A DNA stretch of 64,000 nucleotides from Cellulomonas dongxiuzhuiae (GCF_018623035.1 NZ_CP076023.1:3410001-3474000), one strand, 5' to 3'; positions 26,550 through 34,838 are shown, counted from the first letter of the stretch. The notes: generated by a model not told the origin, from the letters alone. Translations and numbers: made by a program.

Positions 26550-27152
26550 TCAGCCCTCCACCCGGCTCAGGCGCGCGGACGCGTACGACTGCATCGGCTC
26601 GCCGAAGGCGGCGATGTCGTGGGCCCACATCAGGTCGCCCTCGACCAGGCCGTAGAGGCGCTTGCCAGCGTTGACGGCGGCACCCGTCGCCGTGTGGGCG
26701 ATGAGGTCGGACGCGAGGTCGACGCGACCGTTGCCGATGGACCCGACGTACACGGCGACGTACCCCGCGGGGTCGGCGACCAGCAGCTCGACGGGGTGCT
26801 GGTCCGCCGTGAGCCCGGCGGGCCGCTCGGGCGGCACGCGCCAGTACCCGGACTCCGTGGTCCACACGGGTGCGTCGACGACGTCGGGCACGTCCTGCGG
26901 CGGCGCGTCGGGGTCGTGGTCGCCCGACGCGTCGAGGTCGATCGCCGCGACGTCGTCAGGTGCGACGACGAGCCGGACGGTGGTGCGGTACGCCAGGTAG
27001 GGACCGCCGTCGTGCGTGATCTCGAGCTCCTGGGTGAAGGCGCTCTCCTCGATCCCGGGGTAGCCCACGACGCCCTCACCGCGCCAGCGGCCGACCAACC
27101 AGGCGAGCGGGTAGACCTCGGGGGCCAGACCCTCGGGCAGCACGAACGGCAC
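26550..27152 (-). CDS. Nitrobindin-like (FABP-fold) heme-binding protein
   Basis: 200-aa THAP4/nitrobindin-type beta barrel. The diagnostic GRWRGEGVVGYPGI near the N-terminus matches the GxWxGxG motif, and later DLASDLIAHTAT sits near the expected heme His. The GTG start has GAGGAGG 4 nt upstream. These proteins bind ferric heme and handle nitric oxide or peroxynitrite. It is first gene of a nitrobindin-YgfZ-FUSC operon, linking iron-sulfur repair with nitrosative stress (inference). Confidence 0.82.
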   Translation of the reverse strand: MPFVLPEGLAPEVYPLAWLVGRWRGEGVVGYPGIEESAFTQELEITHDGGPYLAYRTTVRLVVAPDDVAAIDLDASGDHDPDAPPQDVPDVVDAPVWTTESGYWRVPPERPAGLTADQHPVELLVADPAGYVAVYVGSIGNGRVDLASDLIAHTATGAAVNAGKRLYGLVEGDLMWAHDIAAFGEPMQSYASARLSRVEG

Positions 27153-27202
27153 GGTGCCTCCTCGGTTCGGGTGCGTCGACGGCACGCCGTCGTCCACGGG
27201 TG

Positions 27203-27226
27203 ACGGGCGACCGACCGGTCGCCCGT
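27203..27226 (-). terminator. Hairpin terminator of the 35-aa membrane protein gene
   Basis: 10-bp stem ACGGGCGACC with a 4-nt loop, 25 bp downstream of the small gene on the minus strand. Confidence 0.65.
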
Positions 27227-27250
27227 GGGGGCGCAGGTCGGCGCCAGGGC

Positions 27251-27358
27251 TCAGCGCTGGCCCTTGTACAGCCGGTAGGCGACGAAGCCGGCGAACCACG
27301 TGATCGTCACCGTGGCCAGCACCAGCAGACCGATGAAGAACCCCTCGAGCGCAGTCAT
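27251..27358 (-). CDS. 35-aa single-pass membrane protein
   Basis: Very small gene below usual gene-finder limits. The product begins MTALEGFF, has one hydrophobic segment with two Trp/Phe-rich faces (about residues 7-27), and ends in RLYKGQR, giving a positively charged cytosolic end. It has its own leaderless -10 and a hairpin terminator, which together make a chance ORF unlikely. Function unknown; it resembles small regulators or stabilisers of membrane complexes only in size. Confidence 0.7.
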   Translation of the reverse strand: MTALEGFFIGLLVLATVTITWFAGFVAYRLYKGQR

Positions 27359-27364
27359 GCACCG

Positions 27365-27370
27365 ATCCTA
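27365..27370 (-). promoter_or_regulatory. Leaderless -10 (TAGGAT) of the 35-aa gene
   Basis: TAGGAT on the minus strand, 6 nt before the ATG at 27358. Confidence 0.6.
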
Positions 27371-27407
27371 ACGACGCGCGGCGTCAGGATCGTCCCGGGC
27401 CACGCGA

Positions 27408-28142
27408 TCAGGCGGCGAAGACGCGCCCGGCGACGTACACCAGGACGCCGCTGACCGTGACGGGCAGCACGACGACGGCGAGCGAGGGCAGCGTCCGGGC
27501 GAGGGCGGGGAACCGGTCGAACAGCGCGTGCATGGCGGCGACGAGGATGCCCACGCCCACCCCGAGCACGACACCTGCGACGAGCTGCACCCCGGGCAGC
27601 GCCCACCCGACGAGGGCACCGCCGCCCGTCGCGACCGCGAGGGTGATGAGGTAGACGAGCCACGCGCGGCCGCGCAGCGCGACCGCCGCCGATCCGAGCG
27701 CGAGCGCCACGGCCCCCGCGACGACCAGCTCCTTGCCGCCGTCGATCCGCGCGGTGGCCACCCACCCGGTGACGCACACGGCCAGGACCGTGCCCGCGAC
27801 GGTGCCGGAGACCGACTCCACCAGCCGCAGGCGGCCGTCGCGGCGCAGCAGCTCGTTGACGAACGCGAGGACCACGGCCCCGGCGAAGACCAGCGCCATG
27901 TGCTGCAGGTACGGCTGCTCGGCCGTGAACGTGACCGCCGCGACCGAGCCGATGCCCCCGAGGCCCACCACGGCGCCCGCTCCGGGGCTGAACGGCAGCC
28001 CCGCCAGCGCGGGCCACCCGACGGCCAGGACGAGCACCAGGGCCGCGCTCACGCCGGCCAGCGGCAGCACGCCGAGGTAGCCGGCGACGGCGACCACGGC
28101 GGCCAGCACGGCGGTGAGGACGGCGCGCGTCTCGAGGCTCAT
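27408..28142 (-). CDS. Integral membrane protein of unknown function
   Basis: 244 aa, almost wholly hydrophobic with about eight predicted transmembrane helices and short loops. The only polar features are [15 protein letters not shown] in the middle and [12 protein letters not shown] near the C-terminus. I do not recognise a transporter family. The ATG follows directly on a run without clear ribosome site. It is divergent from glnR with about 200 bp between them. Confidence 0.7.
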   Translation of the reverse strand: MSLETRAVLTAVLAAVVAVAGYLGVLPLAGVSAALVLVLAVGWPALAGLPFSPGAGAVVGLGGIGSVAAVTFTAEQPYLQHMALVFAGAVVLAFVNELLRRDGRLRLVESVSGTVAGTVLAVCVTGWVATARIDGGKELVVAGAVALALGSAAVALRGRAWLVYLITLAVATGGGALVGWALPGVQLVAGVVLGVGVGILVAAMHALFDRFPALARTLPSLAVVVLPVTVSGVLVYVAGRVFAA

Positions 28143-28311
28143 CGCGCGTCCCGCCGGCCGCACGGTCGCGTCATCGCGGGGTGGGGGCGGGTCGTCGGAC
28201 GGTCGTCGTGGAGCACGCGGGCGATTCTCGCAGACCCGGCGCACAGGGCCGTCCGCCACCCGGACGGGGGAGCGTGCGTGGGCGGCGGCGCTGGCGTGCC
28301 GGACCACGGGG

Positions 28312-28317
28312 TAACGT
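28312..28317 (+). promoter_or_regulatory. -10 (TAACGT) of glnR
   Basis: TANNNT hexamer 30 bp before the GTG, followed by a strong ribosome site AGGAGGT at 28334-28340. Unlike many genes here, glnR has a short leader. Confidence 0.55.
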
Positions 28318-28346
28318 GTGCCCACTCTCAGCCAGGAGGTGACAGG

Positions 28347-29072
28347 GTGGCGGACCTGCTGCTGCTCACGCCTGCGTCCGGGGGTTCGGCACAGGTGCTA
28401 CCCGCCTTGGGGCTCCTGTCCCACCGGGTCAGGGTCCTTCCCGTCGAACCGTCCGCGCTCGTGGACGCCCCGGACGCGGACATCGTCGTGCTCGACGCAC
28501 GCCGCGACCTCGTCACCGCACGCACCACGTGTCGCCTGCTGCGCGCCACCGGTCTGACCGTGCCGCTGGTGCTCGTGCTCACCGAGGGCGGCCTGACGGT
28601 CGTCACCGCCGAGTGGGGCGCGAACGACATCATCCTCGAGCACGCGACGCCGGCCGAGGTCGAGACGCGGTTCCGGCTCGTCATGGAGCACGCCGCGGCG
28701 TCGTCCTACGACGACGCACCACAGGAGATCTCGTCGGGCGAGCTGACGATCGACGCCGGCGGGTACACCGCCCGGCTGCGCGGCCGCCCGCTCGACCTCA
28801 CGTACAAGGAGTTCGAGCTCCTCAAGTACCTCGTGCAGCACCCGGGGCGCGTGTTCACGCGCGCCCAGCTGCTGCAGGAGGTCTGGGGCTACGACTACTA
28901 CGGGGGCACGCGCACGGTCGACGTCCACGTGCGCCGGCTGCGCGCCAAGCTGGGCCCCGAGCACGAGCAGCTCATCGGCACGGTGCGCAACGTGGGCTAC
29001 CGGTTCGACCCGCCCAAGGAGCGCCGCGCGGTCGACGAGCGCGCCGACGTCCCGGAGCCCGCGGGCACCTGA
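28347..29072 (+). CDS. glnR: GlnR nitrogen response regulator
   Basis: 241-aa orphan OmpR-type regulator, the global nitrogen regulator of actinobacteria. The N-terminal receiver-like domain ([35 protein letters not shown]) lacks normal phosphorelay residues as in GlnR. The C-terminal winged helix contains [20 protein letters not shown] and [21 protein letters not shown], nearly invariant in GlnR. It would control glutamine synthetase, ammonium and urea genes elsewhere, and possibly the NCS1 operon at 8636. Confidence 0.95.
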   Translation: MADLLLLTPASGGSAQVLPALGLLSHRVRVLPVEPSALVDAPDADIVVLDARRDLVTARTTCRLLRATGLTVPLVLVLTEGGLTVVTAEWGANDIILEHATPAEVETRFRLVMEHAAASSYDDAPQEISSGELTIDAGGYTARLRGRPLDLTYKEFELLKYLVQHPGRVFTRAQLLQEVWGYDYYGGTRTVDVHVRRLRAKLGPEHEQLIGTVRNVGYRFDPPKERRAVDERADVPEPAGT

Positions 29073-29151
29073 GGGGACGCGCCGGCGCTGCGGGCACGAG
29101 GTGGTGCGCCGCGCCGACGCGCCTCCTGGGGAGCCGCCGCGCCCACGTCGG

Positions 29152-29157
29152 TAGAGT
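29152..29157 (+). promoter_or_regulatory. -10 (TAGAGT) of nhaA
   Basis: Places the transcription start near 29164, giving a leader of about 59 nt that coincides with the structured element. Confidence 0.55.
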
Positions 29158-29163
29158 CGACCC

Positions 29164-29216
29164 TCGGTGCGCCGGGAAGTCTGGTCGGCAACGACTCACC
29201 CGACCCCTGGAGAGGT
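29164..29216 (+). ncRNA. Candidate nhaA-I (Li+-sensing) riboswitch in the nhaA leader
   Basis: The leader can fold into an outer stem CCGGG/CCTGG (29172-29176 with 29206-29210), an asymmetric AAGTCT bulge, and an inner 6-bp stem GGTCGG/CCGACC (29183-29188 with 29200-29205) around an 11-nt loop. The GGTGCG preceding it and the GCCGGGAAGTCTGGT core agree with my recollection of the nhaA-I motif, shown to be a Li+ riboswitch class and found before nhaA genes. The ribosome site (AGAGGT) follows directly, so control of translation start is plausible. Confidence 0.6.
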
Positions 29217-29222
29217 ACGCCT

Positions 29223-30566
29223 GTGCCCACATCACCGTCCGGCAGCCCGCAGCGACCCACGCGCACCCTGTTCTCCGCTCTGAGCAAGGGCAGCGAGCGC
29301 AACCTCGCCGACACGCTGCGCGACGAGCGCACGGGCGGCCTGCTGCTGCTCGCGGGCGCGGTCGCCGCGCTCCTGTGGGCGAACCTCGCGCCCGACTCCT
29401 ACCGGGCCGTCAGCGGGACCGTCGTCGGCCCGGCCGCGCTGCACCTGGACCTCGACCTCGCGCACTGGGCGGCCGACGGCCTGCTCGCGATCTTCTTCTT
29501 CGTGGTCGGGCTCGAGCTCAAGCGCGAGATCGTCGTGGGCGAGCTGCGGCACGTGGCCACGGCGGCGCTGCCCGCCGCCGCGGCCGTCGGCGGCATGGCC
29601 GTGCCCGCGGCGATCTACCTCGCCGTCAACACCGCGATGCCCGGTGGTGCACCGCAGGGGTGGGCCGTCCCCACCGCCACCGACATCGCGTTCGCCGTGG
29701 GCGTGCTCGCGGTCGTCGGGCGCGGCGTCCCGGTCGCGCTGCGCGCCTTCCTGCTGACGCTCGCGGTCGTGGACGACCTCCTCGCGATCATCATCATCGC
29801 GGTCGGCTTCACCGACACGGTGACGGTGGGGCTGCTGGTCGGGTCGCTCGCGTGCGTCGCGGTCTTCGCGCTCGCGCTGCGACGCGGCGTGCGCACGCCC
29901 TTCCTGCTCGTCCCGCTCGCGCTCGCGTCGTGGGCGCTGCTGCACGCGTCGGGCGTGCACGCGACGATCGCCGGCGTCCTGCTGGGCTTCGCGGTGCCCG
30001 CACTGCCGGGGTCCGCCTCGCCGGGCGCGCCGGCGACCGACGAGAACGCCGACCACTCCCTCGCGGAGCGGTACGAGCACCTGTGGCGCCCCCTGTCCGC
30101 CGGGTTCGCCGTGCCGGTTTTCGCGCTGTTCGCGGCGGGCGTCACGGTCGATCTGACGTCGATCGGGGCGACCTTCGCCGACCCCGTCGCGCTCGGCGTC
30201 GTCCTGGGGCTCGTGCTCGGCAAGCCGCTCGGCATCACGCTGGCGACGGTGCTGGTCGCGCGGTTCACGCGCGCGCGGCTGGCGCCCGGGCTGGGCTGGT
30301 GGGACGTGGTCGGCGTCGGCCTGCTCGGGGGCATCGGCTTCACGGTGTCGCTGCTGGTGGCCTCGCTCGCGTTCGGTGCCGGGTCGGTCAACGACGAGCA
30401 CGCGGTCGTCGGCGTGCTCGCGGCGTCCCTGCTCGCCGCGCTGGTCGGCGGCGCCGTGCTGTCGTGGCGCGGCCGCGTGCACGCTGCCCGAGCCGCCGCT
30501 GCCTCCGAGGGCAGTCCGGGGACGGACGGGCCCACGGCGGGCCACGACCCGGGGGCGACCGGGTAG
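29223..30566 (+). CDS. nhaA: NhaA Na+/H+ (Li+/H+) antiporter
   Basis: 447-aa antiporter with about 12 transmembrane helices that expels Na+ or Li+ in exchange for protons. Key motifs are VVGLELKREIVVGEL, VPTATDIAFAVGVL (unwound helix IV) and LAVVDDLLAII with the two ion-binding aspartates. The GTG start follows AGAGGT. The stop codon TAG at 30564 forms part of the -10 of the next gene. A soluble Pro/Gly tail ends the protein. Confidence 0.95.
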   Translation: MPTSPSGSPQRPTRTLFSALSKGSERNLADTLRDERTGGLLLLAGAVAALLWANLAPDSYRAVSGTVVGPAALHLDLDLAHWAADGLLAIFFFVVGLELKREIVVGELRHVATAALPAAAAVGGMAVPAAIYLAVNTAMPGGAPQGWAVPTATDIAFAVGVLAVVGRGVPVALRAFLLTLAVVDDLLAIIIIAVGFTDTVTVGLLVGSLACVAVFALALRRGVRTPFLLVPLALASWALLHASGVHATIAGVLLGFAVPALPGSASPGAPATDENADHSLAERYEHLWRPLSAGFAVPVFALFAAGVTVDLTSIGATFADPVALGVVLGLVLGKPLGITLATVLVARFTRARLAPGLGWWDVVGVGLLGGIGFTVSLLVASLAFGAGSVNDEHAVVGVLAASLLAALVGGAVLSWRGRVHAARAAAASEGSPGTDGPTAGHDPGATG

Positions 30567-30569
30567 GTT
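30564..30569 (+). promoter_or_regulatory. Leaderless -10 (TAGGTT) overlapping the nhaA stop codon
   Basis: The hexamer begins with the TAG stop of nhaA and ends 7 nt before the ATG at 30577. Confidence 0.6.
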
Positions 30570-30576
30570 GCACCCG

Positions 30577-31500
30577 ATGACCTCCGTCGACTCCGCGTCG
30601 CTCCTCATCGAGGGGCCCTGGCAGCACCGGTTCGTGACAGCGAACGGCGCCCGGTTCCACGTCGCCACGGCGGGGGACCAGGACGCGCCGCTCGTGCTGC
30701 TCCTGCACGGCGTCCCGCAGCTGTGGTGGGCGTGGCGCCACCAGCTCCCCGTGCTCGCGGCCGCCGGCTACCGCGTCGCGGCGATGGACCTGCGCGGGAC
30801 CGGTGGGTCCGACAAGCCCCCGCAGGGGTACGACGTGCCGACGCTCGCGGCCGACGTCGCCGGCGTCGTGCGCTCGCTCGGCGCGGGCTCGGCGGTCGTC
30901 GTCGGCTCGGGGACGGGCGGTGACGTCGCGTGGGCGACCGCGGCGTACCACCCGCAGGTCGTGCGGGCGCTGGGCGTGCTGGGCGCACCGCACCCGCTGG
31001 ACGCCCTCGCGGTGCCGCGCACCCCGCCCGGCCCCGCAGCCGCGGCGGTGCTGGCGTTCGCGCAGCTGCCGTCGCTGCCGGAGCGCTCGATGGTGCGCGG
31101 CGACCTCGTGGACCGCATGCTCACGCACTGGGGCGGCGTCCCCGGGCTGCCCGGGCGCGAGGCGACCGCGACGTACCGCCGCGCCGTGCGCGTGCCGTTC
31201 GCGGCGCACAGCCAGCTCGAGCTGCTGCGGTGGCTGGTGCGCTCGACGCCCCGGCCCGACGGCCGCCGGTACCGCGCGGTGCTGCGGGCCGCACGTCCGG
31301 TCCCGGTGCTGCAGGTCCACGGCCTGCGCGACGGGCTCCGGCCCGCGTCGTCGGCGGCGCTGCGGTCGACGACGGCAGCCCGCCCCTACCGCCTGGAGCT
31401 GGTGCACGCCGCCGGGCACTACCTGACGGACCAGGCGCCCGGCCTGGTGGGAGAGCTGCTCGTGGACTGGCTGACCGAGGTCGACGCCGTCAGCCCTTGA
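30577..31500 (+). CDS. Epoxide-hydrolase-like alpha/beta hydrolase lacking a nucleophile
   Basis: 307-aa protein with the alpha/beta-hydrolase layout: HGVPQLWWAWRHQ (oxyanion region), MDLRGTGGSDKPPQGYD, and a C-terminal HAAGHY. The expected nucleophile elbow reads VVGSGTGGDVAW, so the position that is Ser or Asp in active enzymes is Gly. The fold is certain; catalytic activity is doubtful unless the adjacent Ser or Thr substitutes. Its last 11 bp overlap the convergent nth gene. It appears leaderless. Confidence 0.8.
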   Translation: MTSVDSASLLIEGPWQHRFVTANGARFHVATAGDQDAPLVLLLHGVPQLWWAWRHQLPVLAAAGYRVAAMDLRGTGGSDKPPQGYDVPTLAADVAGVVRSLGAGSAVVVGSGTGGDVAWATAAYHPQVVRALGVLGAPHPLDALAVPRTPPGPAAAAVLAFAQLPSLPERSMVRGDLVDRMLTHWGGVPGLPGREATATYRRAVRVPFAAHSQLELLRWLVRSTPRPDGRRYRAVLRAARPVPVLQVHGLRDGLRPASSAALRSTTAARPYRLELVHAAGHYLTDQAPGLVGELLVDWLTEVDAVSP

Positions 31501-32188
31501 GCATCGCCGCAGCCTTGACGGGGTCCGTCTCGCCGATGCCCGCCGACGGGCAGAGCGCCGCGACCGGGCACGCCCCGCACGCGGGGCGCCGGGCGAAGCA
31601 CGTGCGCCGCCCGTGGAAGATCAGCCGGTGCGACGCCATCGTCCACTCCCGCCGCTCCAGCAGCGCCCCGAGCTCGGCCTCGATGACGACGGGGTCCTCG
31701 CTCGTGGTGTAGCCGAGCCGCTGCGACAGCCGCTGCACGTGCGTGTCGACCGCGATCCCCGGCACGCCGAACGCGTTGCCGAGCACGACGTTGGCGGTCT
31801 TGCGGCCCACGCCCGGCAGCGTCACCAGGTCCTCCATCCGGCGCGGCACCTGCCCGCCGAAGCGCTCCACCAGGGCCGTCCCGATGCCGACCACGGCCTG
31901 CGCCTTGGCACGGTAGAACCCGACGGGCTGCAGCACGTCCTCGAGGTCCCGCACGTCGGCACCGGCCATCGCGGCGGCGTCCGGCCACCGGTCGAAGACC
32001 TCGGGCGTGGTGGCGTTGACGCGGACGTCGGTGGTCTGCGCCGACAGCACCGTCGCGATCAGCAGCTCCAGCGGGTTGCGGAAGTTCAGCTCGCAGCGCG
32101 CGTCGGGGTACCGCTCGGTCAGCAGCCGGTCGACGCGACGGGCGCGTCGTGTCCGGGCGAGCTGGCTCTCCTGCACAGGTGCGTCCAC
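31490..32188 (-). CDS. nth: Endonuclease III
   Basis: 232-aa DNA glycosylase/AP lyase for oxidised pyrimidines in base excision repair. The helix-hairpin-helix LPGVGRKTANVV carries the catalytic Lys, VDTHVQRLSQR the catalytic Asp, and the C-terminal 4Fe-4S loop has C-x6-C-x2-C-x5-C spacing. The GTG start has a leaderless -10. The gene sits next to crp, an arrangement common in actinobacteria. Confidence 0.95.
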   Translation of the reverse strand: MDAPVQESQLARTRRARRVDRLLTERYPDARCELNFRNPLELLIATVLSAQTTDVRVNATTPEVFDRWPDAAAMAGADVRDLEDVLQPVGFYRAKAQAVVGIGTALVERFGGQVPRRMEDLVTLPGVGRKTANVVLGNAFGVPGIAVDTHVQRLSQRLGYTTSEDPVVIEAELGALLERREWTMASHRLIFHGRRTCFARRPACGACPVAALCPSAGIGETDPVKAAAMLKG

Positions 32189-32194
32189 GCCGTG

Positions 32195-32200
32195 AGCCTA
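32195..32200 (-). promoter_or_regulatory. Leaderless -10 (TAGGCT) of nth
   Basis: TAGGCT on the minus strand, 6 nt before the GTG at 32188. Confidence 0.6.
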
Positions 32201-32343
32201 CGTGGCGCAGGCCACACTCCCGCCCGCGTGCGTGGTACGGACCGCGTCGTGGCCGCCTGCGCGTTGCTCCTGGCGGGTGAACAGACCGTCAGGATCACCC
32301 CGGAACGGTCAAGTGCCCGCCGCGTCGGACCGAGTCCCCTGAC

Positions 32344-32757
32344 GTGACGTCGCCCGTCGAACCCCTGCACCACCTGCGCCTCGAGCGCCGCGCGCTGCGC
32401 GCCGAGCGCGACCGGGTGGGCTGGTGGCGCCGCGTCGTGCGGGCCCGTATGGATCTCGCCGTCGCCGGTGCAGCGGGGCCCGGCGCGCTCGGCGAGGAGG
32501 TCGCCTTCGTGCTGCCGCTCGAGGTGTCCCTGCGGGTGCCGCGACCGGGTGAGCTGCACGAGGCGCTGCCGGGCGGCGACGCGGGGCACGAGGTCGGCCG
32601 GCTCACGGCGCTGCGCTCCCTCGACCAGCGGCTGGCCGCCTACGAGGCCGGCGTCGCCGAGGCGCTCGAGCGCGCCACCGGGCGTCTGGTCGCACGGCTG
32701 GCCGACGACCCGGCGGCCGCGGCGTACCCGCGGAGGGCCGCAGCCGACGGTCTCTGA
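32344..32757 (+). CDS. RsiG-like helical protein with a degenerate c-di-GMP motif
   Basis: 137-aa, two charged helical regions separated by a Pro-containing middle, suggestive of an antiparallel coiled coil. The first helix (RAERDRVGWWRRVVRARMD) aligns with the E-x3-S-x2-R-x3-Q-x3-D c-di-GMP motif of RsiG, the anti-sigma factor of Streptomyces, but keeps only the Arg and Asp; Gly and Arg replace Ser and Gln. The second helix resembles the RsiG C-terminal repeat. The assignment is tentative; if right, c-di-GMP binding is probably lost. It lies between nth and crp. Confidence 0.45.
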   Translation: MTSPVEPLHHLRLERRALRAERDRVGWWRRVVRARMDLAVAGAAGPGALGEEVAFVLPLEVSLRVPRPGELHEALPGGDAGHEVGRLTALRSLDQRLAAYEAGVAEALERATGRLVARLADDPAAAAYPRRAAADGL

Positions 32758-32927
32758 CGGCCCTGCGGGACGTCGCGAGCCCGCGAACTTGCGCCCTGCA
32801 CCCCTCTGCACGCGGTGCCGACGCGCGCCGTCCCCCGGATGGGGCAGACTGGCAGACGGGCGTCCGGCCCTGCTGCCGGACAGGACGCGGCCCGCGCTCG
32901 ATCGCGGGAAGAGGGGAAGGAACCGCC

Positions 32928-33605
32928 GTGGCGGAGGACATCGTGCTGACGGCGCCACTGTTCGCGGGCATGGACGAGGAGTCGTCCCGGGCACTCATCG
33001 ACTCGATGAAGGTGCTCGACGCCTCGCGGGGTGACGTGCTGTTCCACGAGGGCGAGCCGGGCGACCGGCTCTACCTGGTGCGTGACGGCAAGATCAAGCT
33101 GGGGCGTCGCTCCAACGACGGGCGCGAGAACCTCCTCGCCGTGCTCGGCCCGGGCGAGATGTTCGGCGAGCTGTCGCTGTTCGATCCCGGCCCGCGCACC
33201 GCGACCGCGACGGTCGTCGCGGACGCCGTCGTCCTCGAGCTGGGCCACCGCGACCTCATCACGTGGCTGGCGGACAAGCCGATGGTCGCCGAGCACCTGC
33301 TGCAGGCGCTCGCGCGGCGGCTGCGCCGCACCAACGAGGCCCTGGCGGACCTGGTGTTCTCCGACGTCCCGGGCCGCGTCGCCAAGGCGCTGCTCGACCT
33401 GTCGACGCGCTTCGGTCAGCAGGTCGACGAGGGCATCCGGGTGGCGCACGACCTGACGCAGGAGGAGCTCGCGCAGCTCGTTGGTGCGTCGCGCGAGACG
33501 GTCAACAAGGCGCTCGCCGACTTCGCCGCGCGCGGCTGGGTGCGGCGCGAGGGCCGCGCGGTCGTGCTGCTCGACGTCGACCGCCTGGAGCGGCGCGCAC
33601 GCTGA
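32928..33605 (+). CDS. crp: Crp/Fnr-family cAMP-responsive regulator
   Basis: 225-aa Crp (GlxR-like) regulator. The cyclic-nucleotide domain holds GEMFGELSLFDPGPRTATATV (phosphate-binding cassette with Arg-Thr), a dimerisation helix, and a C-terminal winged helix with LTQEELAQLVGASRETVNKAL. The GTG start follows AAGAGGGGAAGG. In actinobacteria this protein controls carbon metabolism globally, so it may act on the sugar operons in this window, though no convincing TGTGA-N6-TCACA site was found there. Confidence 0.93.
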   Translation: MAEDIVLTAPLFAGMDEESSRALIDSMKVLDASRGDVLFHEGEPGDRLYLVRDGKIKLGRRSNDGRENLLAVLGPGEMFGELSLFDPGPRTATATVVADAVVLELGHRDLITWLADKPMVAEHLLQALARRLRRTNEALADLVFSDVPGRVAKALLDLSTRFGQQVDEGIRVAHDLTQEELAQLVGASRETVNKALADFAARGWVRREGRAVVLLDVDRLERRAR

Positions 33606-33611
33606 GCACGC

Positions 33612-33636
33612 GGGGCCGGCCGCGACGGCCGGCCCC
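33612..33636. terminator. Bidirectional terminator between crp and a RidA gene
   Basis: Perfect 11-bp stem GGGGCCGGCCG with a 3-nt loop between convergent genes. Confidence 0.8.
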
Positions 33637-33642
33637 GGCGCG

Positions 33643-34146
33643 TCAGTCCGTCTCGACGACGATCTCGATCTCGAGGGGTGCGTCCATCGGCAGCACCGCG
33701 ACGCCCACGGCGGAGCGTGCGTGGATGCCGGCGTCCCCGAAGACCTCGTGCAGCAGCAGGCTCGTGCCGTTGACGACGGCCGGCTGCCCGGTGAACGCCG
33801 CGTCGCTCGCGACGAAGCCGACGACCTTGACGACGCGGCGCACACGGTCGAGGGCCCGTGCGGGGTCGTCGTCCGGGCCCTCCGCGGCGAGCAGCGCACC
33901 CACGGCCGCCAGCGCGTTGAGGCCCGCGGTTCGCGCGAGCGCGACGGCCGTCTCGACGTCGACCTCGGCACCGAGCTTGCCCGTCACCGGCAGGGCACCC
34001 GCCACGAACGGCAGCTGCCCGGACGTCCAGACGTGGGCGCCGCTGCGCACGGCCGGCACGTAGGCGGCCAGGGGCGCCGCGACGTCCGGCAGGGTCAGGC
34101 CCAGCTCGGCCAGGCGTGCCGCGACGCGGCCCTCGCCCGCGCTCAC
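33643..34146 (-). CDS. RidA-family protein (second copy)
   Basis: 167-aa RidA-like protein of the longer actinobacterial type (family TIGR/YjgF-like with WTSGQLPF near the N-terminus). The C-terminal HARSAVGVAVLPMDAPLEIE keeps the conserved Arg and Glu. The GTG at 34146 overlaps the DUF4177 stop by 4 bp. It shares little detail with the RidA at 6492, so the two are separate subfamilies. Substrate unknown. Confidence 0.85.
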   Translation of the reverse strand: MSAGEGRVAARLAELGLTLPDVAAPLAAYVPAVRSGAHVWTSGQLPFVAGALPVTGKLGAEVDVETAVALARTAGLNALAAVGALLAAEGPDDDPARALDRVRRVVKVVGFVASDAAFTGQPAVVNGTSLLLHEVFGDAGIHARSAVGVAVLPMDAPLEIEIVVETD

Positions 34147-34304
34147 GCGACCGGCTTGGGCCGCTTGAGGTAGGCCACGAGCCCGGCGTCGGGACCCTGG
34201 ATCACCGTCACGAGCTCCCACCCGTCCGACCCCCACTGGTCGAGGATCGCCTTGGTGGCATGGATGATGAGCGGAACGGTCACGTACTCCCACTGGGTCG
34301 CCAT
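34143..34304 (-). CDS. DUF4177-like small protein
   Basis: 53-aa protein beginning MATQWEYVTVPL, with LDQWGSDGWELVTV in the centre, the hallmark of DUF4177 proteins (short alpha-beta domains of unknown role). It is translationally coupled to RidA (GTGA overlap) and preceded by a leaderless -10. Too short for common gene-length limits but well supported by motif and overlap. Confidence 0.82.
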   Translation of the reverse strand: MATQWEYVTVPLIIHATKAILDQWGSDGWELVTVIQGPDAGLVAYLKRPKPVA

Positions 34305-34310
34305 GCGCCC

Positions 34311-34316
34311 ACCCTA
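34311..34316 (-). promoter_or_regulatory. Leaderless -10 (TAGGGT) of the DUF4177-RidA operon
   Basis: TAGGGT on the minus strand, 6 nt before the ATG at 34304. Confidence 0.6.
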
Positions 34317-34342
34317 GTGGCGCCCCCGGCCGGTGGAAGCGC

Positions 34343-34660
34343 TCACACGACCCCCGCCAGAGCGACGAACGTCGGACCCGTGCCGACGAGCTCGGCGCGC
34401 CACGACACGACGTCGGGACGACGGCGCAGCAGCGCCCGCCGCTCGCGCTCGGTCATACCGCCCCAGACGCCGAAGTCGGCGCGGCTGTCGAGCGCGTCGG
34501 CCAGGCAGTCGAGCCGTACCGGGCAGCCCTGGCACACGGCGCGCGCCTCACGCTGCGCGGCGCCCTCGACGAACAGCGCGTCGGGCGCCTGCTTGCCCTG
34601 GCCGCAGGACGCCATCGCCGTCCAGTGACCCTCGTACCCCTGTGCCCCCAGGCCTGCCAC
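34343..34660 (-). CDS. WhiB-family iron-sulfur transcription factor
   Basis: 105-aa Wbl protein binding a 4Fe-4S cluster, sensing redox or NO. Four cysteines lie at about residues 19, 43, 46 and 52 (C-x23-C-x2-C-x5-C), followed by the FGVWGGMTERERR turn and a basic C-terminus. The GTG at 34660 has GGAGG 5 nt upstream; longer in-frame starts upstream lack one. It is divergent from the penicillin-binding-protein gene, as often seen for WhiB-like genes in actinobacteria. Which Wbl class it belongs to is not certain. Confidence 0.9.
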   Translation of the reverse strand: MAGLGAQGYEGHWTAMASCGQGKQAPDALFVEGAAQREARAVCQGCPVRLDCLADALDSRADFGVWGGMTERERRALLRRRPDVVSWRAELVGTGPTFVALAGVV

Positions 34661-34838
34661 GTGTTCCTCCGCGTGTCTCTCCCAGCGTGTCGCCGCCGTG
34701 ACGGTATCGGCACGGAGGAGGTCCTGACGAGACCCCGGACGGGTCTTTTCCGCCGAACGGCCCCCTGAGCCGTGTGCAGGTCGCGTGGAGGACCCGCACC
34801 GGGCCACCCCGACCTCCCCCGACGAGGGCCACCCCGGG

